Below are positions 51,767 through 60,431 of a stretch of DNA of 64,000 nt, piece by piece. The stretch lies in contig NZ_JBAJMW010000009.1 in assembly GCF_036881825.1 (NCBI RefSeq), positions 62,001 to 126,000 on the forward strand, given 5' to 3'. This DNA comes from Tersicoccus mangrovi (GTDB lineage Bacteria > Actinomycetota > Actinomycetes > Actinomycetales > Micrococcaceae). Below the pieces are notes generated by a model that was given only the letters and a program-made list of their open reading frames with translations, ran no database searches and was not told the origin of the DNA. Every line of letters starts with the position of its first letter. The first letter of the stretch is position 1. The position numbers and the translations under genes are program-made.

Positions 51767-53590
51767 TTGGTAACGACGTCGCCTGTCCCCTCGCCCACGG
51801 CCGCCCCGACCGCGTCGGCACGGCCCCGTCACGCGAGCCTGCCCGGGCTCGACGGCCTGCGTGCTCTCGCCGTCGTCCTGGTGATGCTCTACCATTTGCT
51901 GCCGCAGTGGATGCCCGGCGGCATGGTCGGCGTCGACGTCTTCTTCGTGCTCAGCGGGTTCCTCATCACCTCGCTGCTGCTGGTCGAGTTCGGCGGCACC
52001 GGGCGGATTGCCCTCGGGGCGTTCTGGCTCCGCCGGGCCCGCCGCCTGCTGCCGGCCATGCTCCTGGTCCTCTTCGTCTCCACGACCGCCGCGGCCCTGC
52101 TCGGCGGTGACGTTCTCGTCGGGCTCGGGCGGCAGCTGACCGGCGCGTTGACGTACACGAGCAACTGGCTCGGCATCACGTCCCACTCGGCGTACTTCGC
52201 CCAGACCTCCCCGCAGCTGCTCACCCACTTCTGGTCCCTCAGCGTCGAGGAGCAGTTCTACGTGGCGTGGCCGTTGATCGTCGTCGCCCTGCTGCTGCTC
52301 AAGGTGCGACGCCGGGTGCTCGTCGCCGCGGCGGCCCTCGCGGCCGTGGCGTCAGCAGCCGGCATGGCAGCGCTGCACGTGCCCGGCTCGGAGGCCACCC
52401 GCGTCTACTTCGGCACCGACACCCACAGTTTCGGGCTGATGGCCGGGGCAACGCTCGCCTTCGCGGTCCCCCACGCGCTCGACGCGGCCCGCGCGGCCGC
52501 CGCCACCCCGGTCGTGGCCCGCGTGCGGCACGTCATCGGCCTGCTCAGCCTCGCCGGACTCGTGGCGTGCGGCGTCGCGCTCACCGAGCGCAGCGACCTC
52601 ACCTATCAGGGAGGCCTGGCGCTGGCGACCCTGCTGACCGTCGGTGTCGTGCAGGGCCTGCTGACCCGGCGTCCCGGCATCCTCTCCCGGCTGCTGTCCG
52701 TGTCGCCGCTGCGGTGGATCGGCCGCCGCTCCTACGGGCTGTACCTGTGGCACTGGCCGGTGTTCGTGCTGCTGCACTACGCCGACCCGACGCTGCCCAT
52801 GCTCACGCAGGCCGTGATCGTCGTGGTCCTGACCGTGGCCGCCGCCGAGGCGAGCTACCGGTGGGTCGAGCGACCCGTCCTCACGCTCGGTTGGCGCGGC
52901 GCGCTGCGCGCCCTCGGCCGGCGCTCCCTGGGACGGGGCCGGAAGGCGCTCCCGGTGGCCCTCGTCGCGGTCGCCGCCGTGCTCGGCAGCGGCAGCGTCG
53001 CCGTCGCCGGCGTCACCGACGCACCCAACACGACGCAGGCGCAGCGGCAGATCGAGTCGGGGCAGAAGGTGCTCGACGCGCAGCCGACGGGGACGGTCGG
53101 ACGGTCCGCGGGCGCCGGGCGGGACGTCACGGTGATCGGCGACTCGGTCACGGTCGCCTCGACCGCCGCTCTCGAGCGGGACCTGCGCGGGGCCGTGATC
53201 GACGCGAGCGTGGGTCGGTCGATGAACGACGCCGCCGACGCCGCCCGCCGCCTGGCGGAGCAGGGCCGGCTCGGTCGCACCGTCGTCGTCAGCCTCGCCA
53301 CGAACGACGAGTTCTCCCACGACCGCGTGACCGAGCTGCTCGACGTCCTCGGGCCGGACCGCCGGCTCGTGCTCGTCACCGGCTTCGCGCCCGACCGCGT
53401 GTACTGGACGGCGGAGGCCGACCGCTCCCTGCGGGAGGCCGTCGCGGACGACCCGCGGATCACCGTCGCCGACTGGCAGGCCGCCGTCGCCACCCACACG
53501 GACTGGTTGGCCAGTGACGGCATCCACCCGACCCCGCGGGGGCAGCAGCTGTACGCCGACGTCATCTCCCGGGCGGTCACGGGCCCCTGA
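51767..53590 (+). CDS. OafA/YrhL-type O-acyltransferase with C-terminal SGNH hydrolase domain
   Basis: 607 residues. The acyltransferase-3 membrane domain (about 25-385) shows PGLDGLRALAVVLVMLYH, VDVFFVLSGFLIT, RRARRLLPAMLLVL, HFWSLSVEEQFYVAWPL and SYGLYLWHWPVFV. After a linker the extracytoplasmic SGNH domain (about 440-605) has VIGDSVTVAS (Ser), ATNDEF and SDGIHPTP (Asp/His). It should transfer acyl groups to a surface glycan. It begins with TTG at 51767; TAGACT (51751-51756) is the likely -10, putting the start within a few nt of the mRNA end. Confidence 0.88.
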   Translation: MVTTSPVPSPTAAPTASARPRHASLPGLDGLRALAVVLVMLYHLLPQWMPGGMVGVDVFFVLSGFLITSLLLVEFGGTGRIALGAFWLRRARRLLPAMLLVLFVSTTAAALLGGDVLVGLGRQLTGALTYTSNWLGITSHSAYFAQTSPQLLTHFWSLSVEEQFYVAWPLIVVALLLLKVRRRVLVAAAALAAVASAAGMAALHVPGSEATRVYFGTDTHSFGLMAGATLAFAVPHALDAARAAAATPVVARVRHVIGLLSLAGLVACGVALTERSDLTYQGGLALATLLTVGVVQGLLTRRPGILSRLLSVSPLRWIGRRSYGLYLWHWPVFVLLHYADPTLPMLTQAVIVVVLTVAAAEASYRWVERPVLTLGWRGALRALGRRSLGRGRKALPVALVAVAAVLGSGSVAVAGVTDAPNTTQAQRQIESGQKVLDAQPTGTVGRSAGAGRDVTVIGDSVTVASTAALERDLRGAVIDASVGRSMNDAADAARRLAEQGRLGRTVVVSLATNDEFSHDRVTELLDVLGPDRRLVLVTGFAPDRVYWTAEADRSLREAVADDPRITVADWQAAVATHTDWLASDGIHPTPRGQQLYADVISRAVTGP

Positions 53591-53621
53591 CGGGCTCGGC
53601 GGTCCCTCAGCGTCCACGCCA

Positions 53622-53760
53622 GCCGGTCCCACGACTCGTCGCATGCGATCGGGGACCGAACTCCTGCGCCTGCACCCGGTCCCACGACACGCCGCCCGCG
53701 GTCGGGACCGGACTTCTGCGCCAACAGCCGGTCCCACGACACGCCGACGCAGTCCGGGAC
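53622..53760. repeat. Tandem palindromic repeat, three copies of about 52 bp
   Basis: Copies begin at 53622, 53676 and 53727 with GCCGGTCCCACGAC and each contains a GGTCCC...GGGACC inverted pair; the third is cut short. The sequence is different from the repeat family at 2.5-3.0 kb. The 376-bp gap 53591-53966 contains only this repeat and the promoter region (TAGCGT, 53936-53941) of the next gene. Confidence 0.85.
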
Positions 53761-53966
53761 TAAGCGTCATAGCCCGAGCGACGCCGGCGTGTCCCGGGAT
53801 CTGATGCGGCGGGTGGCGCGCAACAGCGTCGTGAATTCCGCCCACGAGCCGGCCCCGAGGCTCGCGGGCCCATCCCCAGCCGGGGAATCGGCCGTGAGGT
53901 TGCCCGGAACCGGGTCCGGCGGCCCGGCATCGGCGTAGCGTGGAAGCAAGCACACGGGAGGCCGCC

Positions 53967-55064
53967 ATGAGCTCGAACTGGTTCCGCTGGGCGCCCGCCG
54001 CCGCCGTCCCCGCCGTCGTCGCGGTGGGTCTGGTGGTCAGCGGCGCAGCCGCAACGCCCCCACCTTCGCCCGCGAGCGCCGAGCAGGTGCTGGCCCTGCT
54101 GGCCGCGCACCGCAGCCAGCAGTTCTCCGGTGAGGTCGAGCAGCGCACCGACCTCGGCCTGCCGTCGATACCGTCGAAGGCTCTCGGGTCGGACGCGGCT
54201 GCCTCCAGCACCGCCGCCGCCCTGGACCTGCTCACCTCCGCGCACACGGCCCGCGTGTACGCCGACGGCCCCACGAAGCTGCGCGTCCAGGTGATGGACC
54301 AGCTTGCCGAGCGGGACGTCGTGCGCAACGGCACGACGGCGTGGACGTGGGACTCGTCGACCCGGCGCGCCACCCGCACCACCCTGCCCGCCGCGTCCGG
54401 CTCCGGCGTCACCGGCCCGGTCAGCCCGGACTCCATGGCACCCGACACGCTGACCCCGGACGCGCTGGCCCAGCGCTTCCTGGCCGCGGTCGGCCCGTCG
54501 ACCACCGTGACGGTCGGGGAGCCGGTGACGGTGGCCGGCCACGGCGCCTGGACGCTCGTGCTCACGCCCCGCACGTCGGGAACCCTGGTCGGGTCGGTGC
54601 ACATCGCCGTCGAGTCGACCACGGGGTTGCCGCTCGCCGTCGACGTCTACGCGAAGGGCCAGACCGATCCCGCGTTCCACGTCGCGCTGACCTCGCTCGA
54701 CCTGCGCGCCCCCGATCCCTCGGTGTTCTCGTTCACCCCGCCGGCCGGCGCCACGGTGACCCAGCAGCAGCTGCCCACGTCGTCGCACTTCTCACACCCC
54801 CTGACGCCGGCGAAGCAGCAGGCCGCCAAGGCGAAGGCCGCGAAGCTCGCGGCGACCGGCCCGCGCTGGGACGCCGTCACCGTCATCCCCGCGGCGAGGG
54901 TGCCCGGTGACCTCGCCCGCTCCCCGCTCGTCGCGCAGCTCGCGACCCCGGTGCCGGGCGGCCGATTGCTGTCCACCTCGCTCGTCAACGTCCTGCTCAC
55001 CGACGACGGCCGGGTGATCACCGGCGCGGTCCCGGCGAGCACGCTCGAGGCCGCCGCCCGGTGA
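53967..55064 (+). CDS. Secreted/membrane-anchored LolA-like domain protein
   Basis: 365 residues. One N-terminal hydrophobic helix (WAPAAAVPAVVAVGLVVSGAAA, about 8-30) serves as signal or anchor. The rest resembles the LolA/RseB-like fold of actinobacterial proteins: LLAAHRSQQFSGEVEQRTDLGLP, a long beta-rich middle, and LAVDVYAKGQTDPAFHVALTSLDLRAPDPSVFSFTPPAGATV. A lipid- or hydrophobic-ligand-binding role is inferred from the fold only. The ATG at 53967 has GGGAGG upstream. An ABC transporter pair follows in the same direction and may work with it. Confidence 0.75.
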   Translation: MSSNWFRWAPAAAVPAVVAVGLVVSGAAATPPPSPASAEQVLALLAAHRSQQFSGEVEQRTDLGLPSIPSKALGSDAAASSTAAALDLLTSAHTARVYADGPTKLRVQVMDQLAERDVVRNGTTAWTWDSSTRRATRTTLPAASGSGVTGPVSPDSMAPDTLTPDALAQRFLAAVGPSTTVTVGEPVTVAGHGAWTLVLTPRTSGTLVGSVHIAVESTTGLPLAVDVYAKGQTDPAFHVALTSLDLRAPDPSVFSFTPPAGATVTQQQLPTSSHFSHPLTPAKQQAAKAKAAKLAATGPRWDAVTVIPAARVPGDLARSPLVAQLATPVPGGRLLSTSLVNVLLTDDGRVITGAVPASTLEAAAR

Positions 55065-55117
55065 GCCGGCCCGGTGAGCGCACGCCCGTGAATACCCGCA
55101 GAGAGCAGAGCCGGTGA

Positions 55118-56158
55118 ATGGTCGAGTCACCCCCTCGGCCCGATGACCGTGGCGTGACGCCCGGACCGGCATCCGTCGCGTCCCCGGCTTCCGCGATCGC
55201 CACCCGCGGGCTCACCAAGACCTTCGGCAACCACACCGCCGTCGACGCCCTCGACCTGACCGTGCCGCGGGCCAGCGTCTTCGGCTTCCTCGGGCCCAAC
55301 GGCTCGGGCAAGACGACGACGATCCGCATGCTGCTCGGCCTCGTCGCTCCCACCGGCGGACGGGCGGAGGTCCTCGGCGAGGCCGTCCCCTTCCGCCTCG
55401 CCCGCGTGCTCCCCCACGTGGGCGCGCTCGTCGAGGGTCCGGCGTTCTACCCGTTCCTCAGTGGCGAGGCCAATCTGCGCCGGCTCGACACGGCCGACCC
55501 GCTCACCGAGCCCCGCACCCGGTCCGCTCGGATCGGCGCGGCGCTCGAACGCGTCGGCCTCACGCATGCCGCCCGGAAGAAGGTGCACGCCTACTCGCTC
55601 GGCATGAAACAGCGCCTCGGACTGGCGGCGGCGCTGCTCGCCCCCCGGGAACTGCTGGTGCTCGACGAGCCGACCAACGGCCTCGATCCGCAGGGCACCC
55701 GAGAGGTCCGCGCGCTGATCCGCTCGCTCGCCGACGACGGCACCACGGTGTTCGTCTCGACGCACCTGCTCGCCGAGGTCGACCAGGTGTGCACCCACGC
55801 GGCCGTCCTCCGGGCCGGCCGGCTCGTCGCCCAGGGCACCCTGGACGACCTCCGCGGCGACGCCCGGTCACGCGTGCGCGTCACCACCCCGGACACGGAC
55901 GCCGCGCTCGGAGTGCTCCGCCGGCTCGGGCTCACCGCCGAGACCGCGGCGCCGGACACCATCGACGCCGCCTGGCCGGCCGCCGAGGCCGGCGTCGACA
56001 CCGCGGCCGCCGGCCGAGCCGGGCGCACGGCCACCGAGGACGTGGTCGCGGCACTCGTCGCCGCCGGCGTCCGGGTGCGCGGCTTCACCTCCACCGGCAC
56101 CACGCTCGAGCAGCGGTTCGTCGAGTTGACCGGGGAGGGTTTCGATGTCGCCGGCTGA
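55118..56158 (+). CDS. ABC transporter ATP-binding protein
   Basis: 346 residues. Walker A GPNGSGKT is at 59-66, the signature in YSLGMKQRLGLAAALL, Walker B in LLVLDEPTNGLDPQG and the switch His in VSTHLLAEV. A C-terminal extension (about 255-346) is typical of two-component exporters of the CcmA/NatA type. The start ATG at 55118 lacks a good ribosome site; the GTG at 55154 is an alternative. It overlaps the permease gene by 14 bp. Confidence 0.9.
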   Translation: MVESPPRPDDRGVTPGPASVASPASAIATRGLTKTFGNHTAVDALDLTVPRASVFGFLGPNGSGKTTTIRMLLGLVAPTGGRAEVLGEAVPFRLARVLPHVGALVEGPAFYPFLSGEANLRRLDTADPLTEPRTRSARIGAALERVGLTHAARKKVHAYSLGMKQRLGLAAALLAPRELLVLDEPTNGLDPQGTREVRALIRSLADDGTTVFVSTHLLAEVDQVCTHAAVLRAGRLVAQGTLDDLRGDARSRVRVTTPDTDAALGVLRRLGLTAETAAPDTIDAAWPAAEAGVDTAAAGRAGRTATEDVVAALVAAGVRVRGFTSTGTTLEQRFVELTGEGFDVAG

Positions 56159-57068
56159 GCCCGCAGCGGCAGATCCCGACCGCCCGGACCCCTCTCCGGC
56201 GAGCCCCGCACCGACGAGCGCCGACCCGTCGACCGGCCGCGGCCCGCGGGCGAGCACCGTCGCCCTGGCCCGATCGGAGATCGGCCTCCTCTTCCGGCGC
56301 TGGCGCACATGGGCGATGCTCGCGGCACTGGCCGCCGTACCGGTGCTGATCGGCCTCGCGGTGCGCTTCTCCCCCGGCCGGGCGGCGAGCGGCCGCGGGC
56401 CGACGTTCCTCGACCAGGTGACGCACAACGGATTGTTCGCCGGCGTCGTGGGCCTCGTCGTGAGCATGCCGCTCTTCCTGCCGCTCACGGTCGGCGTCGC
56501 CGCCGGGGACACGATCGCCGGCGAGGCGAGCCTCGGAACGTTGCGCTACCTGCTCGCGGCGCCGGCCGGGCGGGTGCGGCTGCTCGTCGTCAAGTACGCG
56601 GCGACCGTGGTGTTCTGCGCGGCGGCGGCGCTGGCCGTCGTCGCCGGTGGCGTGCTGGTCGGCGTCACCCTGTTCCCCCTCGGGTCCGCCACCCTGCTCT
56701 CCGGGACCGCGGTCGGGCCGGTCGAGGCCCTGGGGCGGTTGCTGCTCATGGCGGGGTACGTCACGGTCTCACTGCTCGGTCTGGCCGCGATCGGCCTGTT
56801 CGCCTCGACGCTGACGACGGTGCCGGTGGGCGCGATGGCGGCGACGATCGTGCTCGCCGTCGTCTCCCAGGTGCTCGGCAGCCTCGACCAGCTCGACTGG
56901 CTGCACCCGTGGCTCTTCACGGACCACTGGCTCGACGTCGCCGACCTGTTGCGCGAACCGATCGCCTGGGGCTCGTTCGGGCAGAACGCGCTGCTGCAGG
57001 CCGGGTACGTCGCGCTGTTCGGCGCCCTGGCCTACGGGCGGTTCACGACGAAGGACATCCTCAGCTGA
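56145..57068 (+). CDS. ABC transporter permease
   Basis: 307 residues. A Pro/Ala-rich cytoplasmic head (1-38) is followed by six membrane helices of the ABC-2 type, with GDTIAGEASLGTLRYLLAAPAGRVRLLVVKY as the conserved cytoplasmic loop. It pairs with the overlapping ATPase gene to form an exporter. The substrate is unknown; the LolA-like gene upstream suggests an envelope lipid or lipoprotein link, which is speculative. Confidence 0.88.
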   Translation: MSPAEPAAADPDRPDPSPASPAPTSADPSTGRGPRASTVALARSEIGLLFRRWRTWAMLAALAAVPVLIGLAVRFSPGRAASGRGPTFLDQVTHNGLFAGVVGLVVSMPLFLPLTVGVAAGDTIAGEASLGTLRYLLAAPAGRVRLLVVKYAATVVFCAAAALAVVAGGVLVGVTLFPLGSATLLSGTAVGPVEALGRLLLMAGYVTVSLLGLAAIGLFASTLTTVPVGAMAATIVLAVVSQVLGSLDQLDWLHPWLFTDHWLDVADLLREPIAWGSFGQNALLQAGYVALFGALAYGRFTTKDILS

Positions 57069-57102
57069 CGGGTCCCTCCGGGGAGTTTGGCAGGATGAGG
57101 GG

Positions 57103-57939
57103 ATGAGCGAAGCGCAGCCCGTCCTCGGCGTCATCGGCGGTTCCGGTCTCTATCGGCTGCCCGGAGCGGACGTCATCGACAGTCGGAGGGTCGAGACCCC
57201 GTACGGTGCCACGTCCGCCCCCGTGACCCTCGCCCGGCTCGGTGGGCGCGAGATCGCCTTCCTGCCGCGGCACGGAACCACGCACGCCCTGCCCCCGCAC
57301 CGCATCAACTACCGGGCCAACCTGTGGGCGCTCGCCTCGCTCGGAGTCGAGGCGGTGCTCTCGAGCGCTGCGGTCGGGTCGCTCTCGCCCGACCACCGGC
57401 CCGGCCAGTTCGCCGTCGTCACCGACGTGCTGGATCGGACCAGCGGCCGCGCCGACACGTTCTACGACGGGACGAACGACGCGGGCGTCCAGCACCTGCA
57501 GACCACGCAGGTGTGGTGCCCGCACCTGCGTGCCGCCCTCATCCGCGCCCTGAACCGGCACGACGAGGATCACCGGGACCGGGCGGTCCTGGCCGTCATC
57601 AACGGTCCCCGCTTCACCAGCGAGGCCGAGTCGGCCTGGCTCCGTTCGGCCGGTGCCGACCTCGTCAGCATGACGCAGTACCCCGAAGCCGTCCTCGCCG
57701 CCGAGCTGAACCTCGGATACGCCACCCTGGCCTACGTCACCGACGCGGACACCGGGCACGACGGCTCGGAACCCGTCTCTGCCCAACTGGTCTTCGACCG
57801 GCTCGCGGCGGCCCAGGAGCGGGTGCTCGCCGTCCTCGGCACCGTCGCGGCCGACTGGGAAGAGCCCTACCGGTCGCCCCGGGCGATGGACCCGCAGGCG
57901 GTGGCCCGCGTTCTCGCGCAGCCGGTGGTCGCCGCGTGA
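57103..57939 (+). CDS. S-methyl-5'-thioadenosine/purine nucleoside phosphorylase family protein
   Basis: 278 residues. The family features are GVIGGSGLY (9-17), FLPRHGTTHALPPHRINYRANLWAL, SSAAVGSLSPDHRPGQFAVVTDVLDRT and INGPRFTSEAES. It phosphorolyses MTA or a purine nucleoside. The region before the ATG (CAGGAT, 6 nt, ATG; also GAGGGG) could serve as leaderless promoter or weak ribosome site. Its stop overlaps the GTG of the epimerase gene (GTGA), so the two are translationally coupled, an unusual pair. Confidence 0.88.
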   Translation: MSEAQPVLGVIGGSGLYRLPGADVIDSRRVETPYGATSAPVTLARLGGREIAFLPRHGTTHALPPHRINYRANLWALASLGVEAVLSSAAVGSLSPDHRPGQFAVVTDVLDRTSGRADTFYDGTNDAGVQHLQTTQVWCPHLRAALIRALNRHDEDHRDRAVLAVINGPRFTSEAESAWLRSAGADLVSMTQYPEAVLAAELNLGYATLAYVTDADTGHDGSEPVSAQLVFDRLAAAQERVLAVLGTVAADWEEPYRSPRAMDPQAVARVLAQPVVAA

Positions 57940-58988
57940 CCCGGCTGCTCGTGACCGGAGGAGCCGGGTTCATCGGGTCCCGGATCTGCGCCCTCGCCCG
58001 CGAGCGGGGCTGGACGGTCCGCGTGCTCGACGCCCTGGACCCGGGCGTGCACGCGAGCGTCCCGGAGCTGCCCGAGGGGGTTGAACTGGTCCGGGGATCG
58101 GTGACCGATCCGGCGAGCGTGCGCGCGGCGCTGGCCGCCGTCGACGTCGTGAGCCATCAGGCGGCGAAGGTGGGCCTGGGGGTCGACTTCGGCGACGCCC
58201 CCGACTACGTCGCCACCAACGTGGGGGGCACCGCCGTCCTGCTGGCCGAGATGCAGGCGTGCGGGGTGGGCTCACTCGTGCTCGCCTCGTCGATGGTGGT
58301 GTACGGCGAGGGGGCGTACCGCTCCCCCGGCGGGCGCATCGTCCGGCCTGCTCCCCGGCAGGTGGCCGACCTGGAGGCCGGCATGTTCGACCCCCGCGAC
58401 CCGGGGACCGGCGAGCCCTTGACACCCGCGCTGGTGGACGAGGACGACGCCGTCGACCCGCGCAACGTCTACGCCACCTCCAAGCTCGCCCAGGAGCACC
58501 TGGCCGCGAACTGGGCGCGGGAGTCGGGCGCGGCGGCGATCGCGCTGCGCTACCACAACGTGTACGGCCCCGGGATGCCGCGGGACACCCCGTACGCCGG
58601 GGTGGCGAGCATCTTCCGGTCCGCCCTGGCTCGCGGTGAGGCGCCGCAGGTCTTCGAGGACGGGCGGCAGCGGCGTAGCTTCATCCATGTCGACGACATC
58701 GCCGCAGCGAACATCGCCGCCGTCGACGCGGTGCTGTCCGACGATGCGGCCGCGTTCCGCGCTTTCAACGTCGGCTCGGCCCACGTGCACACCATCGGTG
58801 ACCTCGCCGCCGCGCTCAGCGACGCCGTCGACGGTCCGCCGCCGGAGGTGACCGGCCGGTTCCGCCTGGGTGACGTCCGCCACATCACCGCCTCCTCCGA
58901 GCGGATCCGTGAACAACTGGGCTGGTCGGAGCAGCACGAGTTCGCCGCCGGGATGCGGGAGTTCGCCCACGCACGCCTGCGGGACTGA
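57936..58988 (+). CDS. NAD-dependent epimerase/dehydratase family protein
   Basis: 350 residues, extended short-chain dehydrogenase. The NAD loop GGAGFIG is at 8-14, the catalytic pair in VYATSK (with SSMVVYGEG as the Ser region), and RYHNVYGPGMPRDTPYAGVASIFRSALARGE, typical of nucleotide-sugar epimerases. Substrate unknown. The GTG at 57936 overlaps the phosphorylase stop. It begins a run of sugar-modifying genes, so a nucleotide-sugar substrate is likely. Confidence 0.86.
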   Translation: MTRLLVTGGAGFIGSRICALARERGWTVRVLDALDPGVHASVPELPEGVELVRGSVTDPASVRAALAAVDVVSHQAAKVGLGVDFGDAPDYVATNVGGTAVLLAEMQACGVGSLVLASSMVVYGEGAYRSPGGRIVRPAPRQVADLEAGMFDPRDPGTGEPLTPALVDEDDAVDPRNVYATSKLAQEHLAANWARESGAAAIALRYHNVYGPGMPRDTPYAGVASIFRSALARGEAPQVFEDGRQRRSFIHVDDIAAANIAAVDAVLSDDAAAFRAFNVGSAHVHTIGDLAAALSDAVDGPPPEVTGRFRLGDVRHITASSERIREQLGWSEQHEFAAGMREFAHARLRD

Positions 58989-59034
58989 CCGGCACGTCGT
59001 CGGCGCCGGTGACGGGATCCGTGCCTCGGGACCC

Positions 59035-59040
59035 TAGGAT
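59035..59040 (+). promoter_or_regulatory. -10 hexamer TAGGAT, GT2 gene (leaderless)
   Basis: TAGGAT is followed by CGCATC and the ATG at 59047. It probably starts the operon of the three following plus-strand genes. Confidence 0.6.
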
Positions 59041-59046
59041 CGCATC

Positions 59047-59703
59047 ATGGAGCGCCTCGACATCGTCTTCCCGTGCCTGAACGAGGCCGCTGCACTCCCC
59101 CGCGTGCTGGACCGGCTCCCGCCGCATTCCCACGCGATCGTCGTGGACAACGGCAGCACCGACGGGTCCGCTGCCGTCGCCGCCGCGACGGGCGCGACGG
59201 TGGTGACGGAGACCCGGCGTGGTTTCGGCGCCGCCGCGCACGCCGGCCTGCTGGCCGCCACGGCACCGCTCGTCGCGTTCTGCGACGCCGACGCCTCCCT
59301 CGACCCGGCGGAACTCGACGGCTTCCGCCGCCTCGTCGAGGACGGCGAGGCGGACCTCGTGCTGGGGGCACGGAGGCCCGGTCGCGGTGCCTGGCCGCTG
59401 CACGCCCGTGCTGCCAACGCAATCCTGGCCCGGCGGATCCGCCGGGCCACGGGCTACCCGGTCACCGATCTCGGCCCCCTCCGGCTGGCGCGACGGGAGG
59501 ACCTGCTCGCCCTCGCCCTGACGGACCGTCGCAGCGGCTATCCCCTCGAGATGGTCCTGGCGGCGTCGCGCGCCGGCTGGACCGTGGCGGAGCGTCCCGT
59601 CGCCTACGCGCCGCGCGTCGGCCGCTCGAAGGTCACCGGCACCGTTCGCGGGACGGTCACCGCCGTCCGCGACATGTCGCGGCTGCTGCGGGCCCACGCG
59701 TGA
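59047..59703 (+). CDS. Family 2 glycosyltransferase (dolichol-phosphate-mannose-synthase-like)
   Basis: 218 residues, a GT-A fold. FPCLNEAAALPRVLDRLP, VVDNGSTDGS (34-41 region), FGAAAHAGLLAA, and the metal-binding FCDADASLDP (DAD at 80-82) are visible. No membrane helix. It transfers a sugar from a nucleotide sugar, possibly to a polyprenyl phosphate. First gene of the operon with the DUF2064 and methyltransferase genes. Confidence 0.88.
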   Translation: MERLDIVFPCLNEAAALPRVLDRLPPHSHAIVVDNGSTDGSAAVAAATGATVVTETRRGFGAAAHAGLLAATAPLVAFCDADASLDPAELDGFRRLVEDGEADLVLGARRPGRGAWPLHARAANAILARRIRRATGYPVTDLGPLRLARREDLLALALTDRRSGYPLEMVLAASRAGWTVAERPVAYAPRVGRSKVTGTVRGTVTAVRDMSRLLRAHA

Positions 59704-60431
59704 CGGCCGCAGGGGTGAGCCGGTGGGACGCCCTGACGGTCGCCATCGTCGCCAAGGAGTGCCGCCCGGGTCGGGTCAAGACGCGGCTCTGCCCGCCGCT
59801 GCTGCCGGAACAGGCGGCGGAACTCGCCGCCACGAGCCTGGCGCAGACGATGTCGACGGTGCGCGATCTCCCGGTGCGGCAACGGGTCCTGTTCTTCGAC
59901 GGGGATGCCGCAGGAGCCGGCGCGCCCGACGACGCTGCGGCGTTCACCGTCCTCCCCCAGCCCGGCGGCGGACTCGACGAGCGCCTGGCGCACCTCTGCG
60001 CAACCGTGACCGGTCCCCTGATGATCATCGGAATGGACACCCCCCAGCTCGCCCCCACGGACCTGACCCCGCTGCGCCGCGACTGGGCGCGTCCCGACCC
60101 GGAGGCCGACGCGTGGTTCGGGCCCGCCGCCGACGGCGGGTTCTGGGCCCTCGCCCTCGCCGAGCCGGCGCCCGAACTCATCCGGGGCGTGCCGATGTCC
60201 GTGGAGCGGACCGGTGCGGAGCAGCGCTCCCGGCTGGTGGCCGCCGGCCTGCGGGTGGGTGATCTCGGCACCCTCCGGGACGTCGACGTCGTGGACGACG
60301 CCGTCGACGTCGCCGGGCTGTGCCCGGGGACGCCGTTCGCCCGGCTGTGCGATCAGTGGGGGCTGACGTCGCCCGCCGTCCCCGGCCGGCACCGCGAGTT
60401 CGGCGTCGCGTCCTCCGGGGACCGGCGATGA
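59700..60431 (+). CDS. DUF2064/TIGR04282 family glycosyltransferase-like protein
   Basis: 243 residues. The family starts with VAIVAKECRPGRVKTRLCPPLLPEQAAELA (AKxPxxGxVKTRL motif) and continues with LTQ-like QTMSTVRDL, GGGLDERLAHL, IIGMDTPQLAP and GPAADGGFWALAL. The fold is a nucleotidyl/glycosyltransferase; members have been connected to arsenosugar synthesis in other bacteria, for which I see no arsenic gene here. GTG at 59700 overlaps the GT2 stop (GTGA). Confidence 0.85.
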   Translation: MTAAGVSRWDALTVAIVAKECRPGRVKTRLCPPLLPEQAAELAATSLAQTMSTVRDLPVRQRVLFFDGDAAGAGAPDDAAAFTVLPQPGGGLDERLAHLCATVTGPLMIIGMDTPQLAPTDLTPLRRDWARPDPEADAWFGPAADGGFWALALAEPAPELIRGVPMSVERTGAEQRSRLVAAGLRVGDLGTLRDVDVVDDAVDVAGLCPGTPFARLCDQWGLTSPAVPGRHREFGVASSGDRR

